From Hyperoodon ampullatus (lineage: Eukaryota > Chordata > Mammalia > Artiodactyla > Ziphiidae): a DNA stretch of 64,000 nucleotides. Below the pieces are notes generated by a model. It was not told the DNA's origin, did no database searches, and saw only the letters and a list, made by a program, of their open reading frames with translations. The position numbers and the translations under genes are program-made. Positions 31,871 through 44,694 of this stretch are shown in pieces. The first letter of the stretch is position 1. The number at the start of each line of letters is the position of its first letter. The stretch lies in the NCBI GenBank assembly GCA_949752795.1, contig OX457061.1, positions 41,634,338 to 41,698,337 of the forward strand, written 5' to 3'.

Positions 31871-34800
31871 GACTGTAATGTTTGGAACACTCTTTTTTTT
31901 TTTTTTTTTAACAGGAATCGGGAAAGTTGCCTATTAAGAGCAACTGACCTGCTTTAAAAGAAAATCACAATCACGTGGGACTAGAAAAGACACAATTCCG
32001 TTCTCTTCTGTTTTATTTGGTAAGAGAAAGATATCTGAAATGTCATGATCAACTGATTTTAAAATTAAAAACAGGGAGCATAAATATCTTTTCCAAAAAA
32101 ATGAATAAAGACTCAAAATCCACTTCAATTCATGCAATGGCTGATTAAGGGAAGAGAGAGAAGGAGAGAGACAGGAAGGGCAATGAGGGGGCAGGCTGAG
32201 GATGAGGAAGAGCCTGGTCTTCCCTCCGAGTATTCTATACTCATATTTCCAAAAAACTTGAAGGAGAAAAGATATGCATATGAGACAAACAAATATCTTC
32301 TTGGCCCATAAGTCTATTATCCATGTTAATTAAGGTTATTCAGATGAATTACCCCAAATGACATATATTGATAGAACCAAAGTCTACACAGGCTTTGCCC
32401 TGTGTTGTGCTTTTACTTCCGGGAATAACAGAAGCCTCTTCCTTTGAGCACAGTGGATTCCTCCAGTCTGGACACAGAGTGGCTGGGTCCATTCACCTTT
32501 CCCGCAGCACAGCAGGTTTGATCTGAGAGCCTCTCCAGATCCAGGGACTCCCCCAGAAGGCAGGCACAATAGAAATGGACTGCCAGCCCACCCCTCCTCG
32601 CTGCCTCTGCCCAGGGAACAGGACTAAAGGAATTGCCAGGTTTCAGTTCCCTCTGCCAGGGAAGCCCCTGGCATCCAGCCTTGGGAAGAGGTTTCCTTAG
32701 ACTCGAGGGTGCTCACACTTGAGCTCAGAGCGAAAGAGGGAGGGCAGGTGTCTCCGGCTTCAGGCTTTCTTCTCCATCTGCAGGCCCAGCAGTGGGGTCA
32801 GGGGCGATGCCGAGAGCTGGGCAGTTGCTGCCCACTCTCCCTTGGTGTCCCCTTTGCCAGAGATTGCCAGCCTGTGGCCCTACTGCCACAGTGTCCAAAA
32901 GCAATTGATAAAAGCTCTTGGCAGAGGTCCTGGGCAATGGTTTCCACTACAGAGGTGAGGAAGTGAATTATAAGGCATCCACTTAATTTCAACACTGTTA
33001 TTGCTGCTGTATATAAACAATGCTTTAATTTTTGGTATCCTACAAGCAAACTAAAACAAACAACCACTCAAACAAATAAACAAGGAAATCATTGACTTTT
33101 GAGAGGAAATTGATCCACGTGGTTTTACTTTGGTTCAAACTTCACTTTCCACAGATGAGAAAGCTGCTGCAGTAGCCAAGGTGTGAGTGACTTTCTCAAG
33201 ACACATGGCCAGCTGGAATGTTCTTCCTATTGTTCCTTTCAGCCCTTAGTGCTCCCCACTTGCTCACAGGCACTCCAAGGTAGTTTTGGAAGGGTGGGAA
33301 GGGCAGGAAATTCTGGAAACCCAGGTCCTATCTGTGAACACCCTTAGCTTTCTGATCTGCATGTACCAGCAAGGTTCATTCTACCCTGGAGGTGAACTCA
33401 TATCTGGCCCTTCCAGGCCAACCTAACTTACCATGGTCAATCTGTTTACAATTCCTTTTCTAAGTGTATTAACTGCTGCCCACAGCATGCTAAATATTTG
33501 CCGTTTTGGGTGCTACTGAAGTATCCTGTGAATGATTCCTTTACCATATGAGGTAGATGCATAAGCCACTTGAATTTGTTCCCAAACCTGTGTATGTCAG
33601 TTGTCCTTATTGTTTTAACTGTCTAATTTAATTAGATATTACCAAATAAGTGAAACATGAATTTAGCAACAGAATTTTCTCTATGAAAATTAAGTTAAAT
33701 GCTTTGAATAGTTATAGGAGAACTATAAAGCTTAAAGGAAAACAATCTTAAAAATCTAGAGAGATTCTGTGTGTTGATCGGGTCATTGGTTTTAAGATTT
33801 TGCTCCCTTTAAAAAGAAATTAAAACTGGAAAGGATAGAATACATATTATTGCTATGGCTCATGTATGGAATACAATGTGGAATTCCAATCAGATGTCCC
33901 CAGCTCAAAGAATAATCCTTGGTTCCTATATCAAATGTTGGCAAATAAATGTAAATGTATATGTTTTGAGTTAAATTATGCAAAGCATGTATCACTTTTC
34001 AGTGAGTCTCCGTAATACCTGACTTTTCTGATTGACTTACCATATATCTGTCATGTCACAAAGATGAGAAGTAGACTCCACTGTAGAAATTGGGAAGAGA
34101 GAAGGACACATATGTATTTCAAAGGATGAAAAGTTAAGATTTTTGTGCCTCCTATATGACTAAAGCAACCATTTTCATTGCCAGAAACCTTAAGAAAGTA
34201 CTTTCCCAGACTTACTTTACCTTAGGCTTTTTAAGAACTAATAATAGAGAATAAGTTTTGTTCCACATATTAAGTGCTTGTTGTCTTGTTTCTTTTTCTC
34301 TAAGACTAACCTAAATGCTTGTAACATATAAAATCTCTACTAACTGCCAGAACAACCCTTCTTCTATAGAAGCCAATAAAGTTTTCTTTCTTCTCATTTA
34401 TTTCCTGGTGATCTTATTCTAGGACGCTTGACAAAAATGCAGTAAATAATAGTAATAATTAGCTGACCAAATGATTCTTGAAGACAGAGTTTGGAGCCAG
34501 TGGCCAACATCTTGTTATCACTTAATCGAATTTTGAATCCCGGGCCAGAGATGCCTCATCTCTCCTTAGAGAGATACTCCACTCGTAGCAAAGTAATAAT
34601 CCTCACTCAGACAAAACTAGACCCCTTCAGTCTGTTAGCAAGATGCTGTACTTTAAAAAAAAGTCCGACATCCCCCTAAATGTAATTTAGAGCTTTACTG
34701 AAGTCTCTCAAACTCAGTAGAATATGAAACCTCTCTCCTGTCTTCTCAAAGCCCTATTCATCACAACAGGGAAATTGCCCATGTGCCCCCTTCTCCCTTC

Positions 34801-35099
34801 TCACCACTCTCAATCAAGCATGAACACTCAACCCAGGTTTCTCAGGTTCTCTTCTCCACCCCTTTTACTAGCTCTGAGTAAGAATCCATCGTTTTCTAGT
34901 CGTCTAGTAACTTTCTACTCTTTCCATTGTAAATCAAGCAAGTAAAGGTAGATGACTTTCATCACCATCTCCCCAAATTAATAAACCCAATTCCATGATC
35001 TGCAAAACAAGGTTCAGGAATAGACATTATTCTTCTTAAGTGCAGAAAAGTGAGAGAGGCTTTTAGTCCCTATGGTATTTGGGCTTGAGTTCTGTATCA
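31871..35099. other. Mostly unassigned sequence, no gene found
   Basis: A T run (31891-31909) comes first. A GC-richer patch at 32380-32960 holds overlapping frames in three phases and a donor-like AGAG|GTGAGG near 32951, but no convincing acceptor, so I do not call an exon. A worn antisense MIR is possible at 33140-33230. A stretch ending 'agccaataaagttttctttc' (34260-34430) recalls an LTR end but is not certain. No RNA gene is visible. Confidence 0.38.
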
Positions 35100-35295
35100 T
35101 TTACATGAAGAGCACTGAATCTGACACGTGTTAAACTCCTGCCTCTTAACCCTTGACAACAGTAAAATTAAGCTTTTCTACTTGTGTGATCTTGAGCATG
35201 TCTCAGAAGCACCCTGAATATGAATTTCCCCAGCCTTAAATAGAGAAAATAACAACTTCTCACAGGCTATAATGATTAAACAAGATACTCATTTT
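35100..35295 (+). repeat. MIR-like SINE, sense, worn
   Basis: The order 'tctacttgtgtgatcttgag', 'catgtctcagaagcaccctg', 'cccagccttaaatagagaaaa' and 'ataatgattaaacaagatac' follows the MIR core and 3' part. Divergence is high. The following 35296-35590 shows no gene. Confidence 0.48.
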
Positions 35296-35952
35296 CAGAG
35301 GGCTTTACACTGTAAAATCACTTTCTTACATTGTGAATCCATAGAATGGCAGATAGAAGACTCACGAAGAGGAATTATGACTCATTGAAAGTGATGTTCT
35401 GAAGTGTTCTCTGAAAAGGTGGGCTCATAGAATTGCATAAAACTTCCCTAGTTGAAGATGATAATTCAGTCTGAACTATTTTTCAAATGTTAAAGAATAA
35501 AAAATTTTTAAACGTAAAATCCTGACTCATATAAAATTAAAAGGAATGCATGGCTAAAATTTTTATGTAACTATTAATTAATGAGGGAACAAGTAAGATG
35601 GTACAACCAGATTAAAGGAAAAGGTGACAATAGAAACCTACCTCAAGAAACAATAAACATCTCAAATAAACAACCTAAACTTACACCTAAAGCAATTAGA
35701 GAAAGAAGAACAAAAAAACCCCAAAGTTAGCAGAAGGAAGAAATCATAAAGATCAGATCAGAAATAAATGAAAAAGAAATGAAGGAAACAGTAGCAAAGA
35801 TCAATAAAACTAAAAGCTGGTTCTTTGAGAAGATAAACAAAATTGATAAACCATTAGCCAGACTCATCAAGAAATAAAGAGAGAAGAATCAAATCAATGA
35901 AATTAGAAATGAAAAAGAAGTAACAACTGACACTGCAGAAATATAAAGGGTC

Positions 35953-36426
35953 ATGAGAGATTACTACAAGGAACTATATGCCAATAAAATGGACAACCTG
36001 GAAGAAATGGACAAATTCTTAGAAAAACACAACCTTCCGAGACTAAACCAGGAAGAAATAGAAAATATGAACAGACCAATCACAAGCACTGAAATTGAAA
36101 CTGTGATTAAAAATCTTCCAACAAAAAAAAGCCCAGGACCAGATGGCTTCACAGGCGAATTCTATCAAACATTTAGAGAAGAACTAACACCTATCCTTCT
36201 CAAACTCTTCCAAAATATAACAGAGAGAGGAATACTCCCAAACTCATTCTACGAGGCCAACATCACCCTGATACCAAAACCAGACAATGATGTCACAAAG
36301 AAAGAAAATGACAGGCCAATATCCTTGATGAACATACTTGCAAAAATCCTCAACAAAATACAAGCAAACAGAATCCAACAGCACATTAAAAGGATCATAC
36401 ACCATGATCAAGTGGGGTTTATCTGA
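35953..36426 (+). pseudogene. L1 ORF2 reverse-transcriptase fragment (N-terminal part)
   Basis: This 157-codon open stretch is the start of the L1 reverse-transcriptase domain. The fingers motif is visible as [15 protein letters not shown], followed by the L1-typical ANITLIPKP and [15 protein letters not shown] segments and then [12 protein letters not shown] at 36424-36426 stops it where a functional ORF2 continues with a glycine-rich segment. The frame upstream also has stops (for example near 35876). In living L1 elements this protein copies RNA into DNA at a nicked target site. Here it is a dead fragment. Confidence 0.92.
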
Positions 36427-36731
36427 GGAATTCAAGGATTCTTCAATATATGCAAATCAATCAATGTGATAAACCATATTAACAAACTGAAGAAGAAAAA
36501 CCATATGATCATCTCAACAGATGCAGAAAAAGCTTTTGACAAAATTCAACACCCATTTATGATAAAAACTCTCCAGAAAGTGGGCATAGAGGGAACTTAC
36601 CCCAACATAACAAAGGCCATATATAACCCACAGCCAGCATCATTCTAAATGGTGAAAAACTGAAACCATTTCCTCTAAGCTCACGAACAAAACTAAGCTG
36701 TCCACTCTCACCATTATTATTCCACATAGTT

Positions 36732-37016
36732 TTGGAAGTTTTAGCCACAGCAATCAGAGAAGAAAAAGAAATAAAAGGAATCCAAATGGGAAAAGAAGAA
36801 GTAAAGCTGTCACTGTTTGCAGATGACATGATACTATACATAGAGAATTCTAAAGATGCTACCAGAAAACTACTAGAGCTAATCAATGAATTTGGTAAAG
36901 TAGCTGGATACAAAATTAATGCCCAGAAATCTCTTGCATTCCTATACACTAATGATGAAAATCTTAAAGAGAAATTAAGGAAACACTCCCATTTACCATT
37001 GCAACAAAAAGAATAA
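36732..37016 (+). pseudogene. L1 ORF2 fragment with the catalytic FADD box
   Basis: The peptide contains [14 protein letters not shown], which holds the two aspartates of the reverse-transcriptase active site. It continues with a thumb-like stretch including [12 protein letters not shown]. It lies in another frame from the 35953 fragment, so at least one indel separates them, besides the stop at 36424. Downstream a stop at 37014-37016 ends it. The catalytic residues survive, but the gene is broken on both sides. Confidence 0.92.
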
Positions 37017-37147
37017 AATGCCTAGGAATAAACCTACCTAAGGAGAAAAAGACCTGTATGCAGAAAACTATAAGACAATGATGAAAAATTAAAGATGACA
37101 CAAACAGATGGAGAGATATACCATATCCTTGAATTGGAAGAATCAAC

Positions 37148-37432
37148 ATGGTGGAAATGACTATACTACCCAAAGCAATCTACAGATTCAATGCAATCCC
37201 TATAAAACTACCAATGGCATTTTTCACAGAACTAACACAAAAAATTTCACAATTTGTATGGAAACATAAAAGGCCCCAAATAGCCAAAGCAATCTTGAGA
37301 AAGAAAAACGGAGCTGGAGGAATCAGGCTCCTGCACTTCAGACTATACTACAAAGCTACAGTAATCAAGACAGTATGGTACTGGCACAAAAACAGAAATA
37401 TAGATCAATGGAACAGGATAGAAAGCCCATAG
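37148..37432 (+). pseudogene. L1 ORF2 fragment, C-terminal to the catalytic core
   Basis: The reading frame has the L1 hallmark stretch with [18 protein letters not shown], then [15 protein letters not shown] and [17 protein letters not shown]. It lies after the reverse-transcriptase domain, towards the cysteine-rich end. A TAG at 37430-37432 ends it. Further broken ORF2 sequence continues to about 38250 without long open frames. Confidence 0.9.
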
Positions 37433-38928
37433 ATAAACCCATGCACATATGGTCACCTTATTTTTGATAAAGGAGGCAAGAATATACAATGGAGAAAAGA
37501 CAGCCTCTTCAATAAGTGGTGCTGGGAAAACTGGACAGCTACATGTAAAAGAATGAAATTAGAACACTTCCTAACACCATACACAAAAATACCCTCAAAA
37601 TAGATAAAGGACCTAAATGTAAGGCCAGACACTATAAAACTCTTACAGGAAAACACAGGAAAAACACTCTATGACATAAATCACAGCAAGATCCTTTTTG
37701 ACCCACCTCCTAGAGAAATAGAAATAAAAACAAAAATAAACAAATGGCACCTAATGAAACTTAAAAGCTTTTGCACAGTTAAGGAAAACATAAACAAGAG
37801 GAAAAGACAACCCTCAGAATGGGAGAAAATATTTGCGAATGAAGCAACTGACAAAGGATTAATCTCTGAAATTTACAAAGAGCTCATGCAGCTCAATATC
37901 AAAAAAACAAACAACCCAATCCAAAAATGAGCAGAAGACCTAAATAGACATTTCTCCAAAGAAGATGTATAGATTGCCAACAAACACATGAAAGGATGCT
38001 CAACATCACTAATCATTAGAGAAATGCAAATCAAAACTACAATGAGGTATCACCTCACACTGGTCAGAATGGCCATCATAAAAAACCTATAAACAATAAA
38101 TGCTGGAGAGGGTGTGGAGAAAAGGGAACCCTCTTGCACTGTTGGTGGGAATGTAAATTGATACAGCCACTATGGAGAACAGTATGGAGGTTCCTTAAAA
38201 AACTAAAAATAGAACTACCATATGACCCAGCAATCCTACTACTGGGCATATAACCTGAGAAAACCATAGTTCTAAAAGATACATGTACCATAATGTTCAT
38301 TGCAGCTCTATTTACAATTGCCAGGACATGGAAGCAACCTAAGTGTCCATCGACAGATGAATGGATAAGAAGATGTGGCACATATATACAGTGTAATATT
38401 ACTTAGCAACAAAACGAAACGAAATTGAACTATTTGTAGTGAGGTGGATGGACCTAGAGTCTGTCATACAGAGTGAAGTAAGTCAGAAAGAGAAAAACAA
38501 ATACTGTATATTAACACATATATATGGAATCTAAAAAAAACAAAATTGGTTCTGATGAACCTAGGGGCAGGACAGGAATAGAGACGCAGATGTAGAGAAT
38601 GGGCTTGAGGACATGGGAGTGGGAAGGTAAGCTGGGACGAAGTGAGATAGTGGCATGGACATATATACATTACCAAATGTGAAATAGGTAACTAGTGGGA
38701 AGAAGCCACAAAGCACAGGGAGATCAGCTAGGTGCTTTGCGACCACATGGAAGGGTGGGTTAGGGAGGGAGGGAGGGAGACGCAAAAGGGAGGAGATATT
38801 GGGGATATATGTATATGTATAGCTGATTCATTTTGTTATAGAGCAGAACCTAACACACCATTATAAAGCAATTATACTCCAATAAAGATGTTAAAAAACA
38901 AAAAATCTAAAAGGTGGACACGTGGCAT

Positions 38929-39299
38929 TGTTAAAGTAATGAAACACAAGGCCATTAGACTAAGGTGTCTCTACTGCCTCAGCAACCTATGTAAACAAAC
39001 TGGACCCTAAGCCAGAGTCAATTCCTAGAAATCCTTAAAGTTAAGAAATTGAAACTTAAGAAATCCAATCACAAACAGCCTTTATTTGGGCTTTCCCAAA
39101 TAAGGCAACAATTTAAGCTATAGCCAATCCAATGATTTGCTTTGCTTTGCTTCTGAGTCTTCTCCATAAAAGTCTTTCCCGTAGCTCCTGCTGATAAAGT
39201 GCCTCTAACAACTTTTGTTTGGAAGCACTGTTTGCTCATATAAACTCTTGTAAATTTTAATGTGCCCCAGTTCATCTTTTAATAATTCATCAGTTGTCA
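38929..39299 (+). repeat. Possible solo LTR
   Basis: The stretch begins tgttaaagtaatgaaacaca and ends 'cagttgtca', so it has TG..CA ends. Inside are an ATAAAAG box (39165-39172) that could be a TATA element and an LTR-like 3' part 'gctcatataaactcttg'. Such features fit a retroviral solo LTR, ERV1-like in style. There is no coding sequence. The name and TSD are unresolved, and it begins about 30 bases after the L1 tail. Confidence 0.42.
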
Positions 39300-41619
39300 G
39301 GAATCGCCAAATAAATCTGCATCATAGTTGCAAAAGGGGCTTCTTGGTGGGAAAATGGGTTGATAAATCAATTGTGCATCCACTAGACACCATACTAGTT
39401 CTCATTATTTGCTGATTTAGTATTTGCGTATTCACCTACTTAGTAAAATACACGAGTTAGAAAGCTTCATTCAGGCATGAGTTATAAAGCTGTGGGCCAT
39501 GAATTAAATGTTAACATAGCTCCAAAACAATAAAAGACATAGATAACCCAGAAGGGTTACCTAGATAGAATATCCAGTGATTTTTTTTTGCTCTTTCAAA
39601 GTCTTTCACGATTTTTTCCTGACATAGGAAAAATCCGCTGCTTCAGTTGTTTCAGTTAAGCAATATTAACAGTGGTTGTCAGACTAAGAAATAAGTTATT
39701 TTAACATTTCCACTTATCTACTAAGACCTAATTCTCTAACATTTAAAAATAATGTGACCCCACACATTGTAATGCCATTTATATATGTCATATGAGATGG
39801 ATGGAGTCAATGCAGGTGAAGATGAAGTAAGGTACGAGGTGGACATAGAAGTTATCTCTTTCAACCCTGGAACTTCTCGAGGAAGCAAATAAGATGACGG
39901 CTACTTTGCAGAAGAGGAAACATAAATGCTAATAAGTTAAATAATACTAAAGGGGACACAAAATGGATAAATGGCTTGTATCCAGTTCTTCTAGATCCAA
40001 AACCATAGCTCCTTCTACCCCCAAACACCCTCTATGTTTTATCAAGTGTTTGGAAACCACTTGTTTCACCTTCTTCCCTGGGTTGATGGTGAAGCCTGGA
40101 AGGTTGATTTATAGTCTCAGTTTATTATCTCAGTGTCTTTACAAAGCTGTATTTATTTGTTGATTTATTTTCCTACAGTCTTAACTTTGTTTTTTTCCCC
40201 CTCAAAAGCACAAGCAAAGGAAAGGAGCATTGCTGGGGCTTGGCTCTGAGAAGGAAAACAAGCTACAAGGCTAAAGAATCTAAGAGGTACTTAGAGAAGC
40301 AGAAGATGAGAGTCTCAGAGCATGACAAATTCTCATTAATCATGTGTGGTTAGATTTTTTTTAACTGTGTCTGCATTTCCTATCTATAACTATCTCAGTC
40401 ATCTCAAGAAGCCAAAGGAAGAAACAACTTACATTGCTGTCAATTCTTTTGACTTTTGGATTTGTGCCAGTGTTCAGTAGCTGAAACAATTACTCAGAAG
40501 TTACAACACCAATATTTCAGTCTCTCAGCTCTCAATTTTTAGAATATCTGTCTGTGTACTCATCAAAACTGTTCTTAAGTCTCTATAGTACTACCTGGTT
40601 AGATAGATGGATAGATAGATAGATAGGACAAATACAAAGCTACCTACATAGGTACACAAATACATAAGCACATAGTTGCACAGATAATAATGCCAAATGG
40701 ATCCTGAAGTTTGTCTAATCCTCATTTACATGATATACATCATATTAGAGGACCTGCTATTTCTATGGGTATAATCAATAGACCCAAATTTTCATATACA
40801 AGTAATATACAAATAGGCCAGTTTTAATTCATCTCCATAAGCACATGGCAAGAAAATGAACCAAAGTGACTGAGTACTCAAGGCAGCAGAAAATCACTCA
40901 TTCCATAAAGGAAACCATGGAAAGTTTCTATATGCATATTCTCTTGTATATTTGAATTATTCTGTATTTGGTGTCATAAAGAAAAATCAAATGCAGCTGA
41001 GAATACACTGACAGGCTGTAACGTGGTGTGGTGGCTTTTTACTTAGTTAAGCTGGTTCTGGGTTAGATAGAGTTGGCCACAAGGTACATTTCTGCCTGAT
41101 TTGGAAGGTGGCAGTGAAGGGAGGGCCATTACACCCACAAGGTCACTGCAGGGATCCAAGGGCAGCTCCGCATGTGTATGCGGATCTGCTTGCCCCCCAC
41201 GGTGTCAAGAGGCCACAGCTGGGCCTCAGACGCCTCAGCTCCTGCCCATCTCCTCCACCCTGACTCTGTGGCCTGGGCCAGGTGCACATGTGGTTTGGCG
41301 ATGAAGGCTGCCAGCTTCTTCCTGCAAGTCACCCACATCGCTGATGTTGGAGGTGGGGAGAGGGCTGCAGGCTGGAGTTTGTCCTTGTGGATTCCAGTTT
41401 GCCCTTGGTCTTCTGCACTTGACACCCAGGTTTACTTTTCCAACTTCAAGCCCTGCTGACCTGCAGCCCTTTCAGGACCAACTCAGACACAGAGCAATAT
41501 CCTCTTAAAGACTCCTTCACCAGCTCCCACCTGGTGGGAGGGGCCTGACCCTTAATCCATATCACTCATGGTGGCTCTGCTTCCCCAGCTGCACCCAGAA
41601 GGATCCACATGGTTTAATA
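39300..41619. other. No gene; one short microsatellite
   Basis: A short (GATA)n tract lies at 40601-40626. GC-richer sequence at 41100-41470 has overlapping frames of 67-98 codons on both strands, with no recognised motif or splice pair. Part of it ('gacctgcagccctttcag') may be an old LTR-like repeat. The rest is AT-rich and unassigned. Confidence 0.38.
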
Positions 41620-41760
41620 GCAAGAACGACTTTAAGTCAGGAGATTGGATTCTCACGCTGGCTTAACAGCTGCCTAGCTGTGTGCTTGGCACATCACCTG
41701 ACTTCTCTGTTACTCTCGTTTGTTAGATCAGAAGAATATTAGTGGCAGCTCCAGCTCAAG
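41620..41760 (+). repeat. MIR SINE, sense
   Basis: The core is readable: 'agtcaggagattggattctc', 'ctgcctagctgtgtgcttgg', 'cacatcacctgacttctctg' and 'gttagatcagaagaatatta'. It is eroded in its 3' third. Confidence 0.62.
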
Positions 41761-43389
41761 GTTTGAGGCAGTTAGTGAAACACTACCACGACATTTACAA
41801 CTTACTGAGACATTATATTCAGAGTTTTACACTTCGTAAAAAGCCACGAAATTGTTTTAGTCAAATGAGGCCATCTAAGATTCCTTTTTAAAACTGACTT
41901 CGTTTACTGGTATTGGAGTACTAGCCTTTTGTCATAATGTTTTAAAGTATTCATCAAGATGAGACAAGTGCAAATGATAGCGTGTCATATGACTAATTAC
42001 AAAAATTCCCAGTGCATATGTGTCTGTAAAATGGCTAAGAATATTTGTTGTCATAAGATTTGGGTTGTCCTGAATACCTGTAAATGTCTGACTTGCAGGA
42101 ATCGTGGGATTGAGATGCAGAACACATAAATGCTGAATTAGTGGGTGTGAGGGGGGCAAGAGAATGACCATGAGTCATTGGATAGCCCTCCTTTCTTTGC
42201 CCTGCACCTTTTTGGTAGTTTCCCAGGATATCTGTTTTATCAGAGCCATTGGGAACAAGTATTTCCCAGGAGCTCTTTCATTTTTATGCATCAAATAGCA
42301 AAGATGAAACACAAAGTTGGAGTAAAAAGCAGATTGAAATGATTGCAGGATGGAATAGGGGCCTTCTGACAACTCCTTTCAATAGGATGACAATAGGGTG
42401 AATTCTAGCAAGAGTCCCCTCCATCTCTTAGTGAAAGGCGGCATAGTGAAAACGTGGTGGTGAGAGACTGGATTCCTCACCACTATCTCTGTACCATGAT
42501 ACGTCATCAAAGAAACAACAATGATATTGATAAGAGCTACTGCAATAATACCATCTTGCATTTCCAAGAGACCCATTTCTGAGTTGCTTTTGTGCTCTTT
42601 CTCCCCCCACCCTCCCATTTAATGACACAGATGTCTACAGTCCAAACGCACCTGTGTTTAGAAACATAAGGTTCATTATGAGAACAGAGCACTGATCTCC
42701 TCTAGACCGTTTCTCTGTCATGAACAATAGCCACATACATAACTGCAGAGCCAGCAGACCCAAAATTAACCTCCTCGATGGCAGATGCATTCTTGGACTT
42801 CAAAATTCTACACCAGTAGGAGCAAATTATAGGCTTAAGGGATTTATTTCTTATTACATGAGGAATGCATGCACACTGGTTCTTTTCCACTAGTGATAGG
42901 TCAACAATGGCTTTCATTTAAAACACAAATATCTTATTTAACAGAAAGGATGAAGAAGGGGACAGGGAACAGGGTGTTTAGGTGACTCTCCAAAGGGTTG
43001 GAGGAGTCTAGGAAGCACCTCTTACGGGTTTATTACAAAGCAAGAATGAAATAGTTTTTACTTCCTAAGTACTTAGTTCAAGAGTTAGGCAAATATGTTT
43101 TGGGGCATCTAATTTGTAGCAGACACTGGGGCCATTCTTGAGGAACTTTTAGTCTGGTGAAGAAGAATAGTTTCCTCAACCATTTCACTTGTCTCTCTCT
43201 GCCATCCTTAGCATAGCTTGTAACATCAGTCATTAGGGTGGCCTTTTGTGTTAACAGAAAATATGGCTAATTTTGGTGGAACAGTTTCTAACACAATCTC
43301 TTGGCAAGACACAGAGGGCTCGGAAACTAGTCGTGGGTCATGGTGAGTGAGTGGTAAGGTATATATTCCAGGTCACCTGGGTTCAGTGT
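41761..43389. other. No gene recognised
   Basis: AT-rich unassigned sequence. Overlapping minus-strand frames at 42379-42628 are in two phases and lack motifs. No clear repeat or RNA gene is seen. Confidence 0.35.
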
Positions 43390-43859
43390 GTTTCCTCATC
43401 CATTCAATGGTAGTTGAGTGCCTACTAGATAGATGGGCTTGCTTATATTCCAGGAAGGCAGGCAGACAGCCCACAAATAAATAAAGTAGAAAATAGTAAT
43501 AGTTATAAGTATTGGGAAGCAAATATAACAAGGATATGTGACCAGATGAATGGCAGGACATTTTAGCTATGATGGTCTAGGAAGTCTTCTTTGTGGAAGT
43601 AACACGTAGGCTAAAAACCGAATGGCAAAAAGAATCCAGAAGTATTAAGATCTCAGGGGAGTTCCTCCAGGTAGAGGGAATTGAGAGTTCAAAGGCCCTA
43701 AGAGGAGAAGTCATTAGGCCTGTTGATGACACAGAAGGAGAGGTAGTGTGGCTGGGATGGGAGTTGGTGTTGGAGAGATAAAATAGTTGTGTAGGGTCTA
43801 GTAAGCCTGGTATGGAATTGTAATTTTAATTTATTTCTGTGTTTCTTTAACTTTTGTGC

Positions 43860-43990
43860 ATAAAAGTCACCTGGAGTGCTTGTTAAAACACAGATTGCTG
43901 GGATCCATAACAAGAGATTCTTTAGTGCATCTGGGGTGGGGACTGAGAGTCTGCATTTCTCCAAGCTCCCAGATGATTCAAATGTTGCCT
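43860..43990. repeat. MER5-type hAT element, partial
   Basis: It reads 'aaagtcacctggagtgcttg', ttaaaacacagattgctggg, 'catctggggtggggactgag', 'agtctgcatttctccaagctc' and 'cagatgattcaaatg', the MER5 order. Its terminal repeats are degraded. It lies inside the L2. Confidence 0.7.
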
Positions 43991-44002
43991 GCCCACTTAC
44001 CA

Positions 44003-44694
44003 TACTTAAAAAAAAAAAAAACTTTATTGATATATAATTCTCATACCATACAAGTTACCCAATTATAGTGCAGAATTCATTTTTAGTATATTGACAAATA
44101 TGCGCAAACCACAGTCAACTTTAGAACATTTTCATTAACACAAAGGGAAATCTTGCATTCTTCAGCTACTACTTCCCTCTTCTCCCCACATCATCCACCC
44201 CTCCCCAGCTCTATGCAATCACTAATGTACTTTCTGCATCTATAGATTTGCCTATTCTGGACATTTTATATAAATGGAATCCTATAACATGTGGTCTTTG
44301 GTGACTGGCTTCTTTCACTTTGCATAACGTCTTCAAGATTTATCCATGTTGGGCTTCCCTGGTGGCGCAGTGGTTGAGAGCCTGCCTGCCGATGCAGGGG
44401 ACACGGGTTCGTGCCCTGGTCTGGGAAGATCCCACATGCCGCGGAGTGGCTGGGCCCGTGAGCCATGGCCGCTGAGCCTGTGCGTCCGGAGCCTGTGCTT
44501 TGCAACGGGAGAGGCCACAACAGTGAGAGGCCCGCGTACCGCACACACACAAAAAAGATTTATCCATGCTGTAGCATATGTCAGAGCTTCTTTCCTTTTT
44601 ATGGCCAAATAATATTCCAATGCATGGATATACTACATTTTGCTTATCTTTTTGTCTGTTTATGGGTATTTGGGTTGTTTCCACTTCCACTGAC
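44003..44694 (-). repeat. Old L1 3' end, antisense, split by a SINE
   Basis: It begins with an A/T tail region and 'actttattgatatataattc', and continues 'tttagaacattttcattaac', 'ctattctggacattttatat', 'aaatggaatcctataacatg', then after the SINE 'tttatggccaaataatattcc' and 'ttatgggtatttgggttg'. This is the reverse complement of an older L1 3' end. The CHR SINE at 44352-44554 sits inside it. Confidence 0.72.
44352..44554 (+). repeat. CHR SINE (tRNA-derived), recent
   Basis: The head ggcttccctggtggcgcag follows the TSD directly, and the body ends at 'gcccgcgtaccgcacacac' plus a short A tail. The TSD aagatttatccatg(t/c)tg lies at 44335-44351 and 44555-44571 with one mismatch. The frames of 84-157 codons crossing it on both strands are artefacts. 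Confidence 0.95.

Larger units (their letters stand above)
35600..38895 (+). repeat. 5'-truncated L1 with ORF2 remnant and 3' UTR
   Basis: About 3.3 kb of sense-strand L1. It enters in ORF2 before the reverse-transcriptase domain, runs through the C-terminal region ('ttggtgggaatgtaaattga', 'tatgacccagcaatcctac', 'caattgccaggacatggaag') and ends in a 3' UTR with a GGGA-rich tract (38765-38780). The end is 'ttataaagcaattatactcc' and an AATAAAG signal plus A-rich tail. The 5' untranslated region, ORF1 and most of the endonuclease domain are missing. I found no safe TSD. In-frame stops show it cannot move. Confidence 0.95.

Noticed and set aside
32380..32966. GC-rich patch as a possible promoter or exon
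   Set aside because: CpG content is low, the donor-like site lacks a partner acceptor, and the frames overlap in three phases.
36557..36949. A 130-codon minus-strand frame
   Set aside because: It is the antisense of L1 ORF2 reverse-transcriptase sequence.
41101..41459. GC-richer block with three overlapping frames of 67-98 codons
   Set aside because: No motif, no splice pair, and frames open on both strands at once. It may contain an old LTR-like repeat.
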